From contig OY856410.1 in the NCBI GenBank assembly GCA_963693085.1, positions 882,619,335 through 882,683,334 on the forward strand: 64,000 nucleotides of DNA, in the 5' to 3' direction. A program made the translations under genes and the position numbers. The stretch is from Alisma plantago-aquatica (Eukaryota; Streptophyta; Magnoliopsida; Alismatales; Alismataceae). The notes under the pieces were generated by a model, which saw only the letters and a program-made list of their open reading frames with translations, made no database searches and was not told the origin of the DNA. This document shows positions 47,017 to 59,610 of the stretch, piece after piece (within the stretch, counting starts at the first letter, position 1; every line of letters starts with the position of its first letter).

Positions 47017-49639
47017 TGCTTTAAAAAGGCAAAATCACCCCTTTACTAAAAATTTGAAGAATTGAAATCCATTCCAAACACACTCAAAGGTATGATGGAA
47101 TGGGCATAAATTTTGCAAATTTATTAAACATTAGTATACAAAATTACCATTAGAAAGCAGCGGAATAAAAATTAACTGACTATATTTGATTTCATAAAAA
47201 GGTTTACAAGATACATTAAATTCTCCCATTAGGGTTTACATGAAGATACACAATTAGGGTCCAGATAGAGGTAAGTCTAAACTACTACAATCTTGTCTCC
47301 AAGCAACATCTCCATTAGCTAGGTCTAAGTCAAAGATATGTTCTCCTTGTCTTATCCATCACCTTGCTCAGCACCTGGGTGGTTGGGAAGGCACCCAGCA
47401 AAAGGGAAAGGGAAGAAAAGTATGTGTTACAAAACTAATCTAGGATAACAAGAAAAGAAAAGTAATAAAAATGGTCTATGGTTCATCATAAGATGAAGAT
47501 AACAAGAGTATGAGGCTATATATCAAATAAGCTTGCCATTAACAAATATAATAAAAAGGATTTGCATGTAAGATAATTATGTCTACCTAACTAAGTAGGG
47601 TTGAGGCACCTACCAGACCTCTAACCTTAGGTGATGGGAGAATAAGACATTCCCAGTCACCTACAATAATATGGGGAGAATAAAACATTCCCCACAGAAA
47701 ATAAATACATGCCCTCTGTGGGTGGTTGTACATAAGTACCACTACTTCAAATTAAATAGAACATAAATCTACATGCTAGAAAAATAGTTATGGAAAGAAT
47801 AATCATGTGAAACAATAAGCATGGCAATGGGGTTTAGAACCCAAACAATAAGAGACTATGATCTAATTTGAGGCACAAGAAATTAGGGTTTCAAGAAAAG
47901 AGTTAGGTACAATTAGGCCTCATTAGGGAATATTAGGTTAAGGCAAAGATATCCCAACTAAGGTATTAGATGCATATATTCCTTAGAGTCCTAGAAACCA
48001 CTTTTCAGAACCTTTAATGAGATCAGGATCCACTTGTCCTAATATCATAACCATGTTCATGTGTAAGAACTATGTTCATTCGTTAAAGACTTAAAACCCT
48101 AAAGTTACTAACTTTTTCTACAAAACATCAATTTAAGTCTTGAAACCACCACTAATGTCTTAGTTAGGGTTTTCTGATCAAAATGACATATAATTTTATG
48201 TATTTTGAAGATATGGACTTTTAGATGCATTTTTGGTGATTTTTAACTAATTAATCCATTTTCTAGAAAATCACCTTTGACAAAACTCAAAATCAACCTT
48301 TGAAATTTTTTTTATTAGAAATATGCCATTTTTCTGAGTTTAGAACATATTTTATTTTTAATTTGGATAAACGAATAAAAAGATATGAATTTTCTAAAAT
48401 AAACCAATTGGAAATTGCCACGTAGGCACTTCGTATCAAATAGAGAGAGCAACAGAGTGAGAGGTCGGGCCCTCCTACTGACTTGGCCCAATAAGGTTTG
48501 ACTCATCTAAAACAAAACAAAACCAAACCAAAAGACCTCCATACCCTTGCGTGAGAAATAAAAGGAAGAAGAGAGAAGAAGGGCAAAGAGGAAAATCATG
48601 CGGGAAATCATCCCCTTCCTTCCGTCCCGCCATGGCTACGAGAGTAGCACGGTTGGACCTTGACTGAATAGGGAAAAACCAGGGTAAACGAGCAAACAAC
48701 AAACTAAGGGCATGAACTCGAAGAGAAAGATGCAAGGAACTCACTGAAGCCATCAATTTAGATGTGGGTGCATCCGAGAGCAGGGGAGAAGAGCCGCAAG
48801 CCGAGAAGAAAAATTGGATCGGGCGTGGTTGTAGAGGATATGTGTAAAGAAATTGAGAGAGGAGGAAGGCTTAGCAAGGTGCGACGCAGCCATATACACC
48901 AATATATATAGGTGAGGGTGAGTTAAACCGAGAAGAGACATGTGACCTCAAAGCCTTATTGTACAAGTCTTGTGTATTTCCTGAATAGGAAACAAGAGAT
49001 CACAAATAGATGTTTAATGGATACATAATCTTCTCCTGATTCTAACACAACAAAAGTCATGAGAAATGGATGAGAAACGAGCGAGAAAAGACAAAAACAT
49101 CAGACCAAACACCCATGGTTACTGTTCACGGTAGGGGTCATCTCCTACCTCAGGTAGGAGATGAAATCCACACCATGTGATCGGACGGTCATCACTGGCG
49201 TGTGCATTAATTGCATTCCCAATCAAAAGGAAAAGAATCTCAAGTTATTTTTAATCAATTAGTCTTTCTTTTATAAATTTTATCCCATTGCCCATTATTA
49301 CCAATATTTTCCATATTAATTAATTCAATATCATATGTAAAGCAACATTATTCATGCATTTTCTCTTCCTCGCTCCATAAGGCCAAGGAATGATCTAGAG
49401 CGAATATATTTTATTAATTTGTCACATGAGTGGTATATTTGCATATTAGATCCTTATTAAAAATATTTACTGAGGTATTTGTGCATAAACCCAAATGTTG
49501 TCATAAATGGTGATCAAAATCACCCCAAACCTCTAATAATTCCACAAATTGAATATCAAGGCCAAAAAAATATAGAAAGGAAAGGAAAATTTAGGATAGA
49601 CAACTAAAAGACAAAATGTCCAAGATTTGGTATGTTACA
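47017..49639 (-). repeat. LARD 5' LTR (2623 bp)
   Basis: The plus strand runs from TGCTTTAAAAAGGCAAAATC to GGTATGTTACA, matching 41437-44969 except for the missing tandem array. A putative TATA box AATATATATA lies at 48901-48910, minus strand. Confidence 0.9.
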
Positions 49640-50783
49640 TACTATAAATAAATGACCGTGATCATGTGAGTCAATATGTGATTTGAGATCATATGTATCT
49701 CAAATAGTCTACAAGAAATAAATATTAAACTTTAAGAGTATGATATTTCCATACCTCAGATTCAATCAATATATCAAAGACAAAGGGATTATACAACCAT
49801 TGTAACATTGGTCACAATACTAAGTTCTCAAACTTTCATCTATTACATGGGTGGCATTGAAGTCTTGATAGATACTACTCACTATCTGTGAAGTCATAAT
49901 ACAAATATGGACATCACTACCAATGTAATTTGGAAGCTACATGGTCGCATGCATAGTATGCATAGGGAAGAGGAGTATACCAATGTACACATGATTAATT
50001 AGTTTCCAAAAGGTTTAGTAAATCAATTGAATCATTGAAGGATTGACTGGAAGCCCAATTAGGTGACTAGAAAGTCCACTTGTCTGACTAGACATGTTGA
50101 GATATGTCTAATTAGCCAACTAGTAGCATGGTCAACTTACTAGATAGATCAGCCAATCGGCCGACTAGATGGACCGGTCGCTCAACTGGACTGGATATAC
50201 GGATTGGTCCAGAATTATCTGAACCAATCTAATCAGAAGACTAGACTAGTTAGTTTCCCGACAGGAAGTCTGGGTGGGCCATTGTAATGTAGCTGACCTG
50301 GCTAGTCGCCCGACTAACTGTCCATGAATAGCATGCTGAAAAATGGTTGCTTCCTTTTCATTTCCCAATGTTTGTTAGAATCCCTTCTTCCTTGTCTTTC
50401 ATATTAATAGGGACATGGTATTCAGGATTTTGTGACACACACAAAAACCTTTTGAGAGTCCTCTGACTAGCCCAACGAAAAGGATTCTCCTTCCATGCCA
50501 GTTCCTGAAGTGCAAAGTGGAGGTGGAGTTCATGTCACCCATGTGGACGACAAAAGACGTAGACACCTTCACAAGTACATTGGGAGAGTGTCAATCACAT
50601 CTTCCTCCACCTTTATTCTTGTGAAGTCTGTCACTGGATTTACTCTGTGACAAAGGTATGATCTCACAAACCTTTCTTTCTGATATATATTTGTTGATGA
50701 GATATGCTTGTGGATATGTGGAGAAATATATCTTTTTTGTTCCTTATGATGTTCCTATCACACTCTCTCCATGGGTTCCTATA
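49640..50783 (+). repeat. copia-2 5' LTR, second part (1144 bp)
   Basis: It continues the LTR after the LARD and matches 56762-57942. 50040-50330 is full of loosely repeated GACTAG, GCCCGACTA and GGTCGC words. It ends GGGTTCCTATA before the primer site. The expected TATA position near 50400 is degenerate (ATATTAATAGG). Confidence 0.85.
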
Positions 50784-51070
50784 GTAGTATCAGATCCAGG
50801 TCAATCTATGATATATCGGGATTTATAATCGATAAGATCAAATTTGGCTTTAAGCCACTTGTGCCATTACATGCTATGTGAATAATTAATTAATAATGTG
50901 CATATCTTGAAAATTGTGCATGCATTACCACATGGATTTTGATACAAAATATTGGGTCAAATAAATATAAACATGATTTTATCTTCTATTTACCTTTTAT
51001 GCATACTCTGCCTTGTCTGTGTGGATGTCAAAAATGTTTCATAGAGATTGTCCCATATGAAAAAATTCAA

Positions 51071-51108
<38 letters not shown>

Positions 51109-52480
51109 ATATGAGATATGATATATCCATAAATCAACATGTGGTTTTATAATTTTTTTTGGTGGATGTCTACATGGTTATGGCCAAAAATCCCTTTGTG
51201 TGAATCATGTGGATGTGGTGTGGATGGATCCTTTTTGGCTGACAAGTATTCATCTTGTATGCCAAGAATCCTCTTTTATTCCATATATAATGGTTTCTAT
51301 TCCTTTTTACTCAACTCAAATGTAACTCCAGGTTTCTACATATCATGTAATAGAGATAGAAATAAAATTAATTTTGGAGGACTAGGCATGACAATGAAAC
51401 AATGGAGATTCAAGGAGAATTTGTGGAGTTGTTGATCTACAAATGTAGGTTCACAAGTTGATGATGTATATGATGCAATAGACCTTAGGTGGATAGTAAT
51501 CCTTTTTTTTCTCTAAAGCATTACATTACTATGTCATAACCAATGTTATAAGATTTTGTATTGTGATTATAGATTGTTGATATAGTGTGCATATGACGCA
51601 TATCATAAAATGTGGTGTTTGGATATGTATATGTATATAAATAAAACCCTTCAAATAAAGAATTAACTCTAAGATGATTTCCAATGTGTAGTAAACATGA
51701 AAATCCTAATTGACAAAGCTTAGGCATATGACAAAGTGTGGTTCATAGTCTATCTCATGGAAGTGATAGAATAGATAGGTGGGTCTTCCAAAAAAGGGTG
51801 CATATTCTATTGTATTGACCTTTTGGTCAGATGTAACTAGGTGACCTTAATAGGATTAAGTACCTAGAGGCATAAAGATGGTAATGAGAAAAGGTTGGGC
51901 ATCCATCATCAAGAGTTTCTTACGTACAATTGGAAAATGTTTCCTACCTAAATAGTCTAGTTGTGGACAACTATCCAAAGCTAACTCATGATTTCATAAA
52001 ATACATATCTTGTCTCACTAAAAGATTGTATGATGAAATCTTCTGAATTAATAGTGTGGGTATTTATTTGAAATTAAATACTGGGAGAAATATTAATTAT
52101 AGTATAAATTAATATTAATAGAAGCTTTTCGAATCAAATATTAACTACTGCAAATACTTCTTGTATCAAATGACAAATACAAATAACAACCCATTTTCAC
52201 TGTGATCGGTCCTTGAGAATATAAAAACTATAAGGAATAACTTTAATGATTATTTAAATGCCTTGAGAATTGGTCTCACACATGAGCGTAAGCTCTGTCT
52301 TGGATACGCCTGCACTAAATGAATCATCTCCAAATGTGCCTAGGATAGAAAGGGAAGCATATAATAAGTGTTTTGATGATGCCATAGACATCAAGTTCTT
52401 TATGCTATGATCCATGAATCCAAGCTTCAACAGTAACATGTGAATATATATGTCATTGAGATGATAACACATCTCAAGAA
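50784..52480 (+). other. copia-2 primer site and long untranslated leader
   Basis: The primer site at 50785-50797 reads TAGTATCAGATCC, two changes from TGGTATCAGAGCC. The remaining 1.7 kb is AT-rich, with a (TA)n run at about 51073-51106 and no gag motif. A 98-codon frame at 51139-51435 has no visible domain. Confidence 0.6.
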
Positions 52481-52960
52481 CATGTACTAAGAACAAGCAA
52501 TGCAAGAGAGGTATGATGTCTCTAAGGCATTATTTAAGTGCAAATTGGTGGAAAGTGTTCCACTTGGACCCACATACTCAAGTTAGCTGGGTATATGGAA
52601 ATTCTAGCTAGGCATGGATTTCCTTTCAGCAAAGAGTTGGCCATAGATGTAATTTTGAATCATTTCTAGATCCATACATACAGTCTATCATGAATTATGA
52701 CATGAACACTTTTGTTAAACCATTAACAGAGCTACTTGGAATGTTGAGAACAACTAAGGAGAAAATGAAAGAGAAGCCTGAATCCATGTTCATGTACAAC
52801 AAATGATTTGGAGAGTCCAAGGGAAAACGCAAAGCCAAGAATGGTTCTAAGGATGGCCAAAAGTGTTATGCACTTAAGGTAAGAGAAGGACTTGGGTAAG
52901 GGAGGCAATTGTCACTGTTATCATCAGTTTGGACATTGGAAGAGAAATTATCCTCTCTAC
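52480..52960 (+). pseudogene. copia-2 gag
   Basis: Ty1-copia gag (UBN2-type) blocks occur in shifting frames: KLAGYMEILARHGFPFSKEL, AIDVILNHF, then LDPYIQSIMNYDMNTFVK and PLTELLGMLRTTKEKMKEK. The zinc knuckle near 52910-52955 is degenerate (NCHCYHQFGHWKRNYP, with the last Cys now Tyr). At least one frameshift near 52665 separates the halves. Confidence 0.82.
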
Positions 52961-54460
52961 CTAGAGGAACTAAGAAGTAGGGGATAGAGATCTCCACTTC
53001 AGGTATATATGTAATAGAAATAAACTTATCTACTTCTTCAGCATGGGTATTAGATATCATATGTGGATCTCACATATGCTCAAATGTGCAGGATCTAAAA
53101 AGAAGTAGATACTTGAAGAAAAAAAGGTCAAACTACATATTACAAATGGAGTAAGAGTTGATTCCATTGGTGTGCACCTACTATTTATCTCTCTCTAGTG
53201 GGCTTGTAATTAAATTATAGAAATGGAAATATGTACCTACCATAAATAAAAACATTATCTTTGTATCTTATTTGGACAAGAATGTATTAGAATTTCTATT
53301 AAAGAAAGGTTGAATATTTATTTCAAGAGATGATATATTCTATAATAGTGTCCCGATGTCTTATTGTCTCTATTTATTAGAACTTGAGACACATGTATAT
53401 AATATAAATACCAAGAGATTAATATTGGATAACTCAAACAAAAGTTATCTATCACATTTTCGTCTAGGGCACATAAATGAGAAGTGCATTTCCCGAATAC
53501 ATAATGATGGTAATTTGGAATCTTTTGGTTTTTGATAAATTGAGACATGTGAATATTTTTTATTAGGGAAGATGACAAAAGAGCCATTTACTAGAAATAG
53601 TGAAAGGGCAAGTGACTTTTTATAACTCATACATATTGATATATGTGGACCGTTTAGCACAAATGGCAGATGCGGGTATTAGTACTTCATTATTTTTACA
53701 AACATCCTCAGTAGGTTTAGTTATGTGTATCTAATGAAACACACATCATAAGCTATTAATAAGTTCAAGGAACTTATGAATGAAGTACATAATCAACTTA
53801 TACAAATAATTAAGGCACTTCATTTAGATCAAGGTGGTGAGTACTTAAGCCAAGAGTTTGAGGCCCTTCTAAGAGATTGTGGTATTCTACCACAATGGAC
53901 TTTATATGGAACACCATAACATTCTGGTGTATCAAAAAGAAGGAATTGCAACCAGTTGGACATGGTATGGCCTATGATGAGTTTTGTTGTTCTTCTAACT
54001 TCCTTCTGGGGATATGCTATAGAAACTGTAATGTTTACACTTAACCGCCTACTGATCAGTTCAAAAGTCACCATATGAGGCACACACTGGGAAACATCCC
54101 AGTATGTCTTTTATGAAGATTTGGGGATGAGAAGCTTATGTTATGAAACATTTTTCTAAAAATCTTGAACTCAAATATGAAAAATGTCATTTTTTGGGTA
54201 TCCTAACGAAATCAAGGAATATTACTTATATATTCCATTTGACAACAAAGTGCTTATTGCCAAAACTGATGTATTCCTCGAAAGATATTTATTTGTAAAG
54301 GAACCATTGGGAGGAAAATATAACTTGAATAAATTCAAGTCCAATAAGATAGAATTAAATCTATGGAGGTTTATAAGGAACAAGAAGAACCACAAGCTGT
54401 TTTGGAATCTCAAGTTCCTCCTATAGCACAAGAACCTCAAAGATCAAGTAGGGCACATCT
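52961..54460 (+). pseudogene. copia-2 protease and integrase
   Basis: Protease: AWVLDIICGSHIC near 53040-53080, where relatives have WVLDTGCGSHIC, so the DTG active site is lost. The pre-integrase zinc domain shows FRLGHINEKCISRIHNDG and LLGKMTKEPF. Integrase core: IHIDICGPF (Asp kept), LHLDQGGEYLSQEF (Asp kept), then SGVSKRRN at about 53920-53945, where the catalytic Glu is Lys. Downstream, FFGYPNEIKEYYLYIPFDNK, VFLERYLF and the acidic linker lead to RT. There are several stops and frame changes. No intact product is possible. Confidence 0.85.
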
Positions 54461-54469
54461 TGAGACAGA

Positions 54470-56099
54470 GATATATTGATTTCTCCAGACTCAACAAGAT
54501 GATGTGTTAGTCATTGATGATGATGAACTAACAACCTACAATGAGGCTATTGAGGGACTATATTCTAAGAAATGGCTTGAAGCCATGAGGTTTGAGATGG
54601 ACTCCATGTATACCAACAAGGTATGGACCTTGGTGGATCCACCTGGAGGGGTAAAACCCATAGGGTGGAAATGGGTCTTCAAGAAGAAGACTGACATTGA
54701 TAGTAATGTGCAAACCTATAAAGGTCAATCAGTAGCAAGAGGTTTTAAATAAGTTCAAGGTGATGGCTATGATGAAACTTTTTCACTAGTTTCCATGGTT
54801 AAATCCATAAAGACCATGCTTGTCAGAGTATCTTATCATGAAATTAAATATGGAAAATGGACATAAACTACATCCCTTAAGGGTTATCTCCTTGAGGATG
54901 TGTACATGACATAGCTTGAAGATTTTATAGCTCCAAATGAATCCAGAAAAGAATGTAACCTACAAAGGTCAATCTATGGATTGAAGCAAGAATATCAGAG
55001 TTGGAATCTTCATTTTAATGGGACAATCAAATAATTTGACTTTATGCAAAATTAAGATTAACCTTATGTTTACAAGAAGGTTAGTGGGAGGATAATTTTG
55101 TTCCTCATATTGTATGTAGATGTCATACTTTTGATGGGGAATATACCCCTACTCCAAATTTGGTAAAAATATGGTTGGGAAATATCTTCTCCATGAAGGA
55201 CTTAGGAGAAGCATCCTAATATACTAGGAATCAAGATCTACAAAGATAGATACAGAAGGCTTTTTGGTCTAAATCAAAGTACATACATTGACAAGGTGTT
55301 TAAAAGATACATCATGCAAGAGTCTAAGAGAGGAAACTTGCCTATGTATCAAGTAATAAGTCTATCTAGGGCACAATGTCCCAACTCTTCTGAAGAGAGG
55401 GCATGCATGAATAAGATTTAATATGTATTGACAATTGGATCTATCATGTATACAACATTGTACACAAGTATAGATGTCTCATATGCTTTGAGCATGACGA
55501 GTAGGTACCAGTCATATCTGGATAAAGGTCAGAGGACTATTGCAAAGAACATCCTTAAGTACCTTAGAAGAATTAAGGATCACTTCCTTATTTACCATGG
55601 TGAGGAAGAGTTGGTTATAAAGGTCTACATCAAAACAATCTCCAAACTGATAGGGATGATTATGGATTGTAATCAGGTTTTGTGTTTTGCCTAAATTGTG
55701 GGGTTGTGAGCTAGAATAGTTCCAAGCAAGAGATAATAGCATATCTACAATAGAGGTTGAGTGCATTGCTACCCCAATGCAACAAAGAAAATTATATAGA
55801 CTAAGAAGTTCATTGGTGAACTAGGAGTCATTCCATCCATTGACGATGTAGTAGAGCTATATTTTGACAACAATGGAACTATTTAACAATCCAAGGAACC
55901 CTAATCACATCAGTTTTCCAAGCATATACTACAGTATTACCATCTCATTTGAGATATCATATAGTGAGAAGATGTGATGATTTGCATAGAACCAATTGAA
56001 AACAATGTTGTTGATCCTAAAATGAAAGAATTTTCACAACAGAAGCATGAAAATCATGTTAGATCACTTGGACTTAGATTTGTGAGTGATTTTCTCTAG
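54470..56099 (+). pseudogene. copia-2 reverse transcriptase and RNase H
   Basis: The RT start EAIEGLYSKKWLEAMRFEMD and WTLVDPPGGVKPIGWKWVFK is clear at 54504-54752. KTMLVRVSYHE, YVDV (55113-55124; relatives have YVDD, so the second catalytic Asp is Val), and GSIMYTTLYTSIDVSYALSM follow. RNase H: KNILKYLRRIKDHFLIYHG, LYFDNNGTI. The tail NNVVDPKMKEFSQQKHENH ends TAG at 56097-56099, followed by the purine tract AAATGGGAGA before the 3' LTR. Stops and frameshifts are frequent from 54750 on. Motifs match copia-1 closely, so both belong to the same lineage. Confidence 0.88.
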
Positions 56100-56117
56100 T
56101 ACAAATGGGAGACTATT

Positions 56118-57942
56118 TGTAATATTCCTTGAGAGCCACTCATATGATGATTGTAATGGAATACGTTGTAATGATTTGAATACTAACAAAGGCAATCCCA
56201 ATTATTGTATTTTGTTAAATATTGAGATAATGAATACATGTAATAATATCCTAAGAATGTCTTGACTCGATCATGTATGGTTTTGGTTGAGGACCTAAAT
56301 ATGAGATCATATGTATGCTTAAACTACACATTCTTGTTATATCCCTTTCAGTTACTATTCTAGATATTAGGACAATAGTAATACATGAAACTAGTATGTA
56401 TGATGAGTGATGAATAATTGTCTTTAGCCATGACATTGGATATCAAATTAGATACATAGCTACTTGTTATAGAACAAGTTGTATAGGATAAACCTACCTT
56501 GAGTACAACACATTAAAGCCATCAATGGAAGTCAGAATCATATCTCTATGTGACAATGGTGATTGTGGTCCTCAGATTTGAAGTCACTATAATGCTCGCA
56601 TGTTGTTTGGTATTCTTTGACACTACCCAACATGACCCTAAATAAGGGCTGCAATATAGGTAGTTCTTGGGTGCATTGTGACACATGGATTACTCTAAGT
56701 GATGTAGACAGAATTTGTCCCTCCTATTGGAGTAATATCCAAGTCCACTTGATGAATGAGACTATAAATGTATGAACATGCTCATGTGAGTCAACATGTG
56801 ATTTGAGCTCAGTTATCTCAAATAGTCTACTCTGGATCAAGAAACAAAGAATAAACTTCAAAAGGATAACATTTCCATCCCTCAAACTTAAATTGGATAT
56901 TGGAGACAAAGGGACTATACGATCACTATAAGACTAGTCACAATACTATGCTGAAGCTTTTCTCCAACTCTCTAATTACTTGGGTGGTAATGAAGTCTTT
57001 CTAGATACCAATAATTGTCTATGAAGTCATTATATAATTATGGACATGACTAGTAATGTAATTTTGAGCTCATAGGGTCACACACATAGGATGCACAGTG
57101 AAGAGGAGTATAACAATGGAAGCATGGTTAATTAGTTTCTCAAATATTTAGGAAATCAATTGAATCATTGATTGATTGACTAGAAGCCTTGTCAGCCAAT
57201 TGAAAGTCTAATCACCTAAATGCACAACTTGAGATCTATCTAATCATTTAAATGGCTAGATCAGTCGAATGAGTAGATTAGATTAGCCAATTGGTTGACT
57301 GACTAGACTAGTCGCCCGAATGGAACAAATGTATAGATCAATCCAGAATGTTCTTATCTAGTCTAGACGATCGATTAGATTATCCAGTTGCCTAATTGGA
57401 AGTTCGGGTAAGCTGTTGTAAAGCAGTCTGACTAGCTGTCCATGAATAGCACACTAAAAGTGGCGACTTCCTTTTTATTTCCCAGTGTTTATTAGAAAGC
57501 CTACTTCCATGTATTTCCTATAAATAAAGACATGATGACGGTTAGGTTTCATGACACACATAGACACCTTTTAAGAGGCCTTTGACCAGTCATCATTACC
57601 CACAAGTAAATAGAGAGAGAGGAGAGGTTGTGCAATGCTAGAATGTTGCCAATGGAAAGGTTTCTCCTCCACACCGGCTCTTCGAATGCAAAGTGGATTA
57701 CCTATCGACCATGTGGACTACATAGAGATGTATACACCTTCACACCTACATTGAGAGAATTTAAATGACATCTTCATCCACATTTGTTCTTGTAAGATCT
57801 ATTATCAGATTTAATCTACAAGAAAGGTATAATCTCACAAACCTTCTTTCCCGATATGTCATTGTTGACGAGATTTGCTTCTGGATACAAGATTTTCTTT
57901 ACTTCCTTTATGCTTGTTTCTCTCTCTACACATATTCCTACA
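56118..57942 (+). repeat. copia-2 3' LTR (about 1825 bp)
   Basis: It starts TGTAATATTCCTTGAGAGCC and ends TATTCCTACA. It matches both parts of the split 5' LTR and carries the empty LARD site at about 56760. Confidence 0.87.
57519..57527 (+). promoter_or_regulatory. Putative TATA box of copia-2 3' LTR
   Basis: CTATAAATA followed by AAGACATGATG, the same word and similar place as in the copia-1 LTR. Confidence 0.5.
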
Positions 57943-58939
57943 CAAACAAAATTTGATCATTTTGCTGGAAAAAAGAAATAATTTAGCTAAACATCAGCTT
58001 ATATAATTACACATGGCAATGTCATCCATGTGAAATAGTTATAAACCAATTTTAGACAATACCTTTAAATACTGACATATAGAAAACCTTTTATGAAGAT
58101 TCATTGTGTTGGTATAGGGTAATCTATGCTCTAGGAAATATCAATGATTCCAACATCTCAACAAATAATAAAATCCTACTTGTAGATACCTAATTGAGAG
58201 TAGAAATATTTTCAAAGTCATCATTGGCAATATGGTCATCATGCATTGCAATGATGGTATTAGGCCACGGATACAGAACAATCCAAGTTCAAACAAATTG
58301 CAGCAAGCATACTCTTACTACAACTATGAGAGATGGTGTACATAATCTCATCCTTCCTTGATGGACTAATTACTAAGGAGAGAACATTTACTTTTAGCTT
58401 CTAGATTTCAATTTCAGAATATACAACAATTTTGTAGTAGGTCAAGGATGTGGAAGATGCAACATTATAAGATTATGAGATGGGAATAGAGCATGATATC
58501 ATGATAAACGCTTGCAATAAATCTATGAAGAATACAAAATTGCTAAATGAATCATACCAAGGACACTTTCTTCCTGACATTTGTTGCAAGGGAATAAAGG
58601 ACTCTGCAACTTCATTTGTCTTTCAGCTAAAATAAGGAACTCCACCTATTATTACCAAACATAAGATCAAAGAAAAAAATATTATTGCATCATATTCTCA
58701 CATATCAACATTGATACAACAAGCACACCATCACAAACATAGGTTATCATGTATCAAGAGGTAAAGGAAGAACCATAGTAGTGACATTTTCTTCTTGGCA
58801 GTTGTAGGGAAATAGAGAATTCAGCAACATCGTTCATCTTTAAGCTATCTGCATCACTAAAAAAATTCAACTAGAAGCATTATTCTCATAAATTAAAAAG
58901 AATCCCCCTATCTTGTACAATCTGGACCCACAATCTGTC
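57943..58939. other. Unassigned stretch with a duplicated segment at about 58556-58630 and 58777-58850
   Basis: The two segments are about 220 bp apart and read alike on the minus strand: KTNEVAESFIPLQQ then GRKC, and KMNDVAEFSISLQL then RRKC. They may be two copies of a small exon or of a decayed coding unit. The family was not recognised, and nothing else was seen here. Confidence 0.3.
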
Positions 58940-59610
58940 TGTTCATGTCACCAATAACATTATCAAAGTTGATTTAATTTATTTCCTATCAAAGTTGGTC
59001 TATTACCATATTGACCAGTAGATGTCGTTATTTATTATCAAAAGAGAGTATATCAAGTGCTTCATAGGTGATAGCAAAAAGGTATCCCTTCTCAATATCA
59101 TGCCCACATATCTCATTTACAAATGAACATACAATAATAGGTGGTGTACATTTTCTATATCTTCCTTTTAAAGGATGCACCAAGAGAAATAGACCACATC
59201 AATCCTTCTTAGATAATCAACCATGATAATCCTATCATGAAAAACCTTCCAACACAGATCTGGAATCTTTGGGGAACCCTATAGGACCACATCCATTTGA
59301 ATTTAGGTTCTTCGTATTCCTTCACCATCATAGCATCCAAAACATATTTAACTTTGATAGTTGTTTTACTGCTAAACTTCAATCGATCCTAAACATCATT
59401 AATAGAAGAATTCTTCCTTCTAAAATATGTAACCATATATGTTCTCATACTAGCTCTGAAGTTCCAATCTTCATCATTATTAACAAACTCACAAAGTTTG
59501 GCAAGTTTAGTTCAAAAATGGAATATGTTCCCTGCCTACACGATCAGCTAGGAATGTGTTATCAGATAAGTAAGGATCTTTACTTGATGTAGTTATCACC
59601 TATATTAGCC
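58940..59610 (-). pseudogene. LINE-3: ORF2 C-terminal relic with zf-RVT domain
   Basis: On the minus strand, in two adjoining frames: EFVNNDEDWNFRASMRT, DRLKFSSKTTIKVKYVLDAM, FKWMWSYRVPQRFQ, then DLCWKVFHDRIIMVDYLRRI and EDIENVHHLLLYV. This is the run between RT and the end of plant L1 ORF2, including the reverse-transcriptase zinc-binding domain (WK-x-P, W-x-DRI-x-LRRR, C-x-DxEx-HLL). The Cys ligands are mostly lost. No RT core or 5' parts remain nearby, so it is an old 5'-truncated or fragmented copy. Confidence 0.65.

Larger units (their letters stand above)
41437..49639 (-). mobile_element. LARD: non-coding LTR retrotransposon inside the copia-2 5' LTR
   Basis: 8203 bp with long direct LTRs and only about 2 kb between them, which contains no recognisable gag or pol gene. 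TG…CA ends, a perfect primer site and a purine tract are present. The flanks share ACTAT (41432-41436 plus one base; 49640-49645). The copia-2 3' LTR at 56750-56780 shows the uninterrupted sequence GAGACTATAAATG. Transposition would need proteins from another element. Confidence 0.9.
40826..57942 (+). mobile_element. copia-2: full-length Tork-like Ty1-copia retrotransposon, split by the LARD
   Basis: 5' LTR (40826-41436 plus 49640-50783), primer site, long leader, gag, protease, integrase, RT, RNase H and 3' LTR (56118-57942), all on the plus strand. Without the insertion it is about 8.9 kb. A clean target duplication was not found at the inferred ends. Catalytic residues of protease, integrase and RT are mutated, so it is long dead. 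Confidence 0.88.

Noticed and set aside
40821..57950. Target-site duplication for copia-2
   Set aside because: The bases before TGTATACACC (aatta) and after TTCCTACA (caaac) do not match. The ends or the duplication have mutated, so none is claimed.
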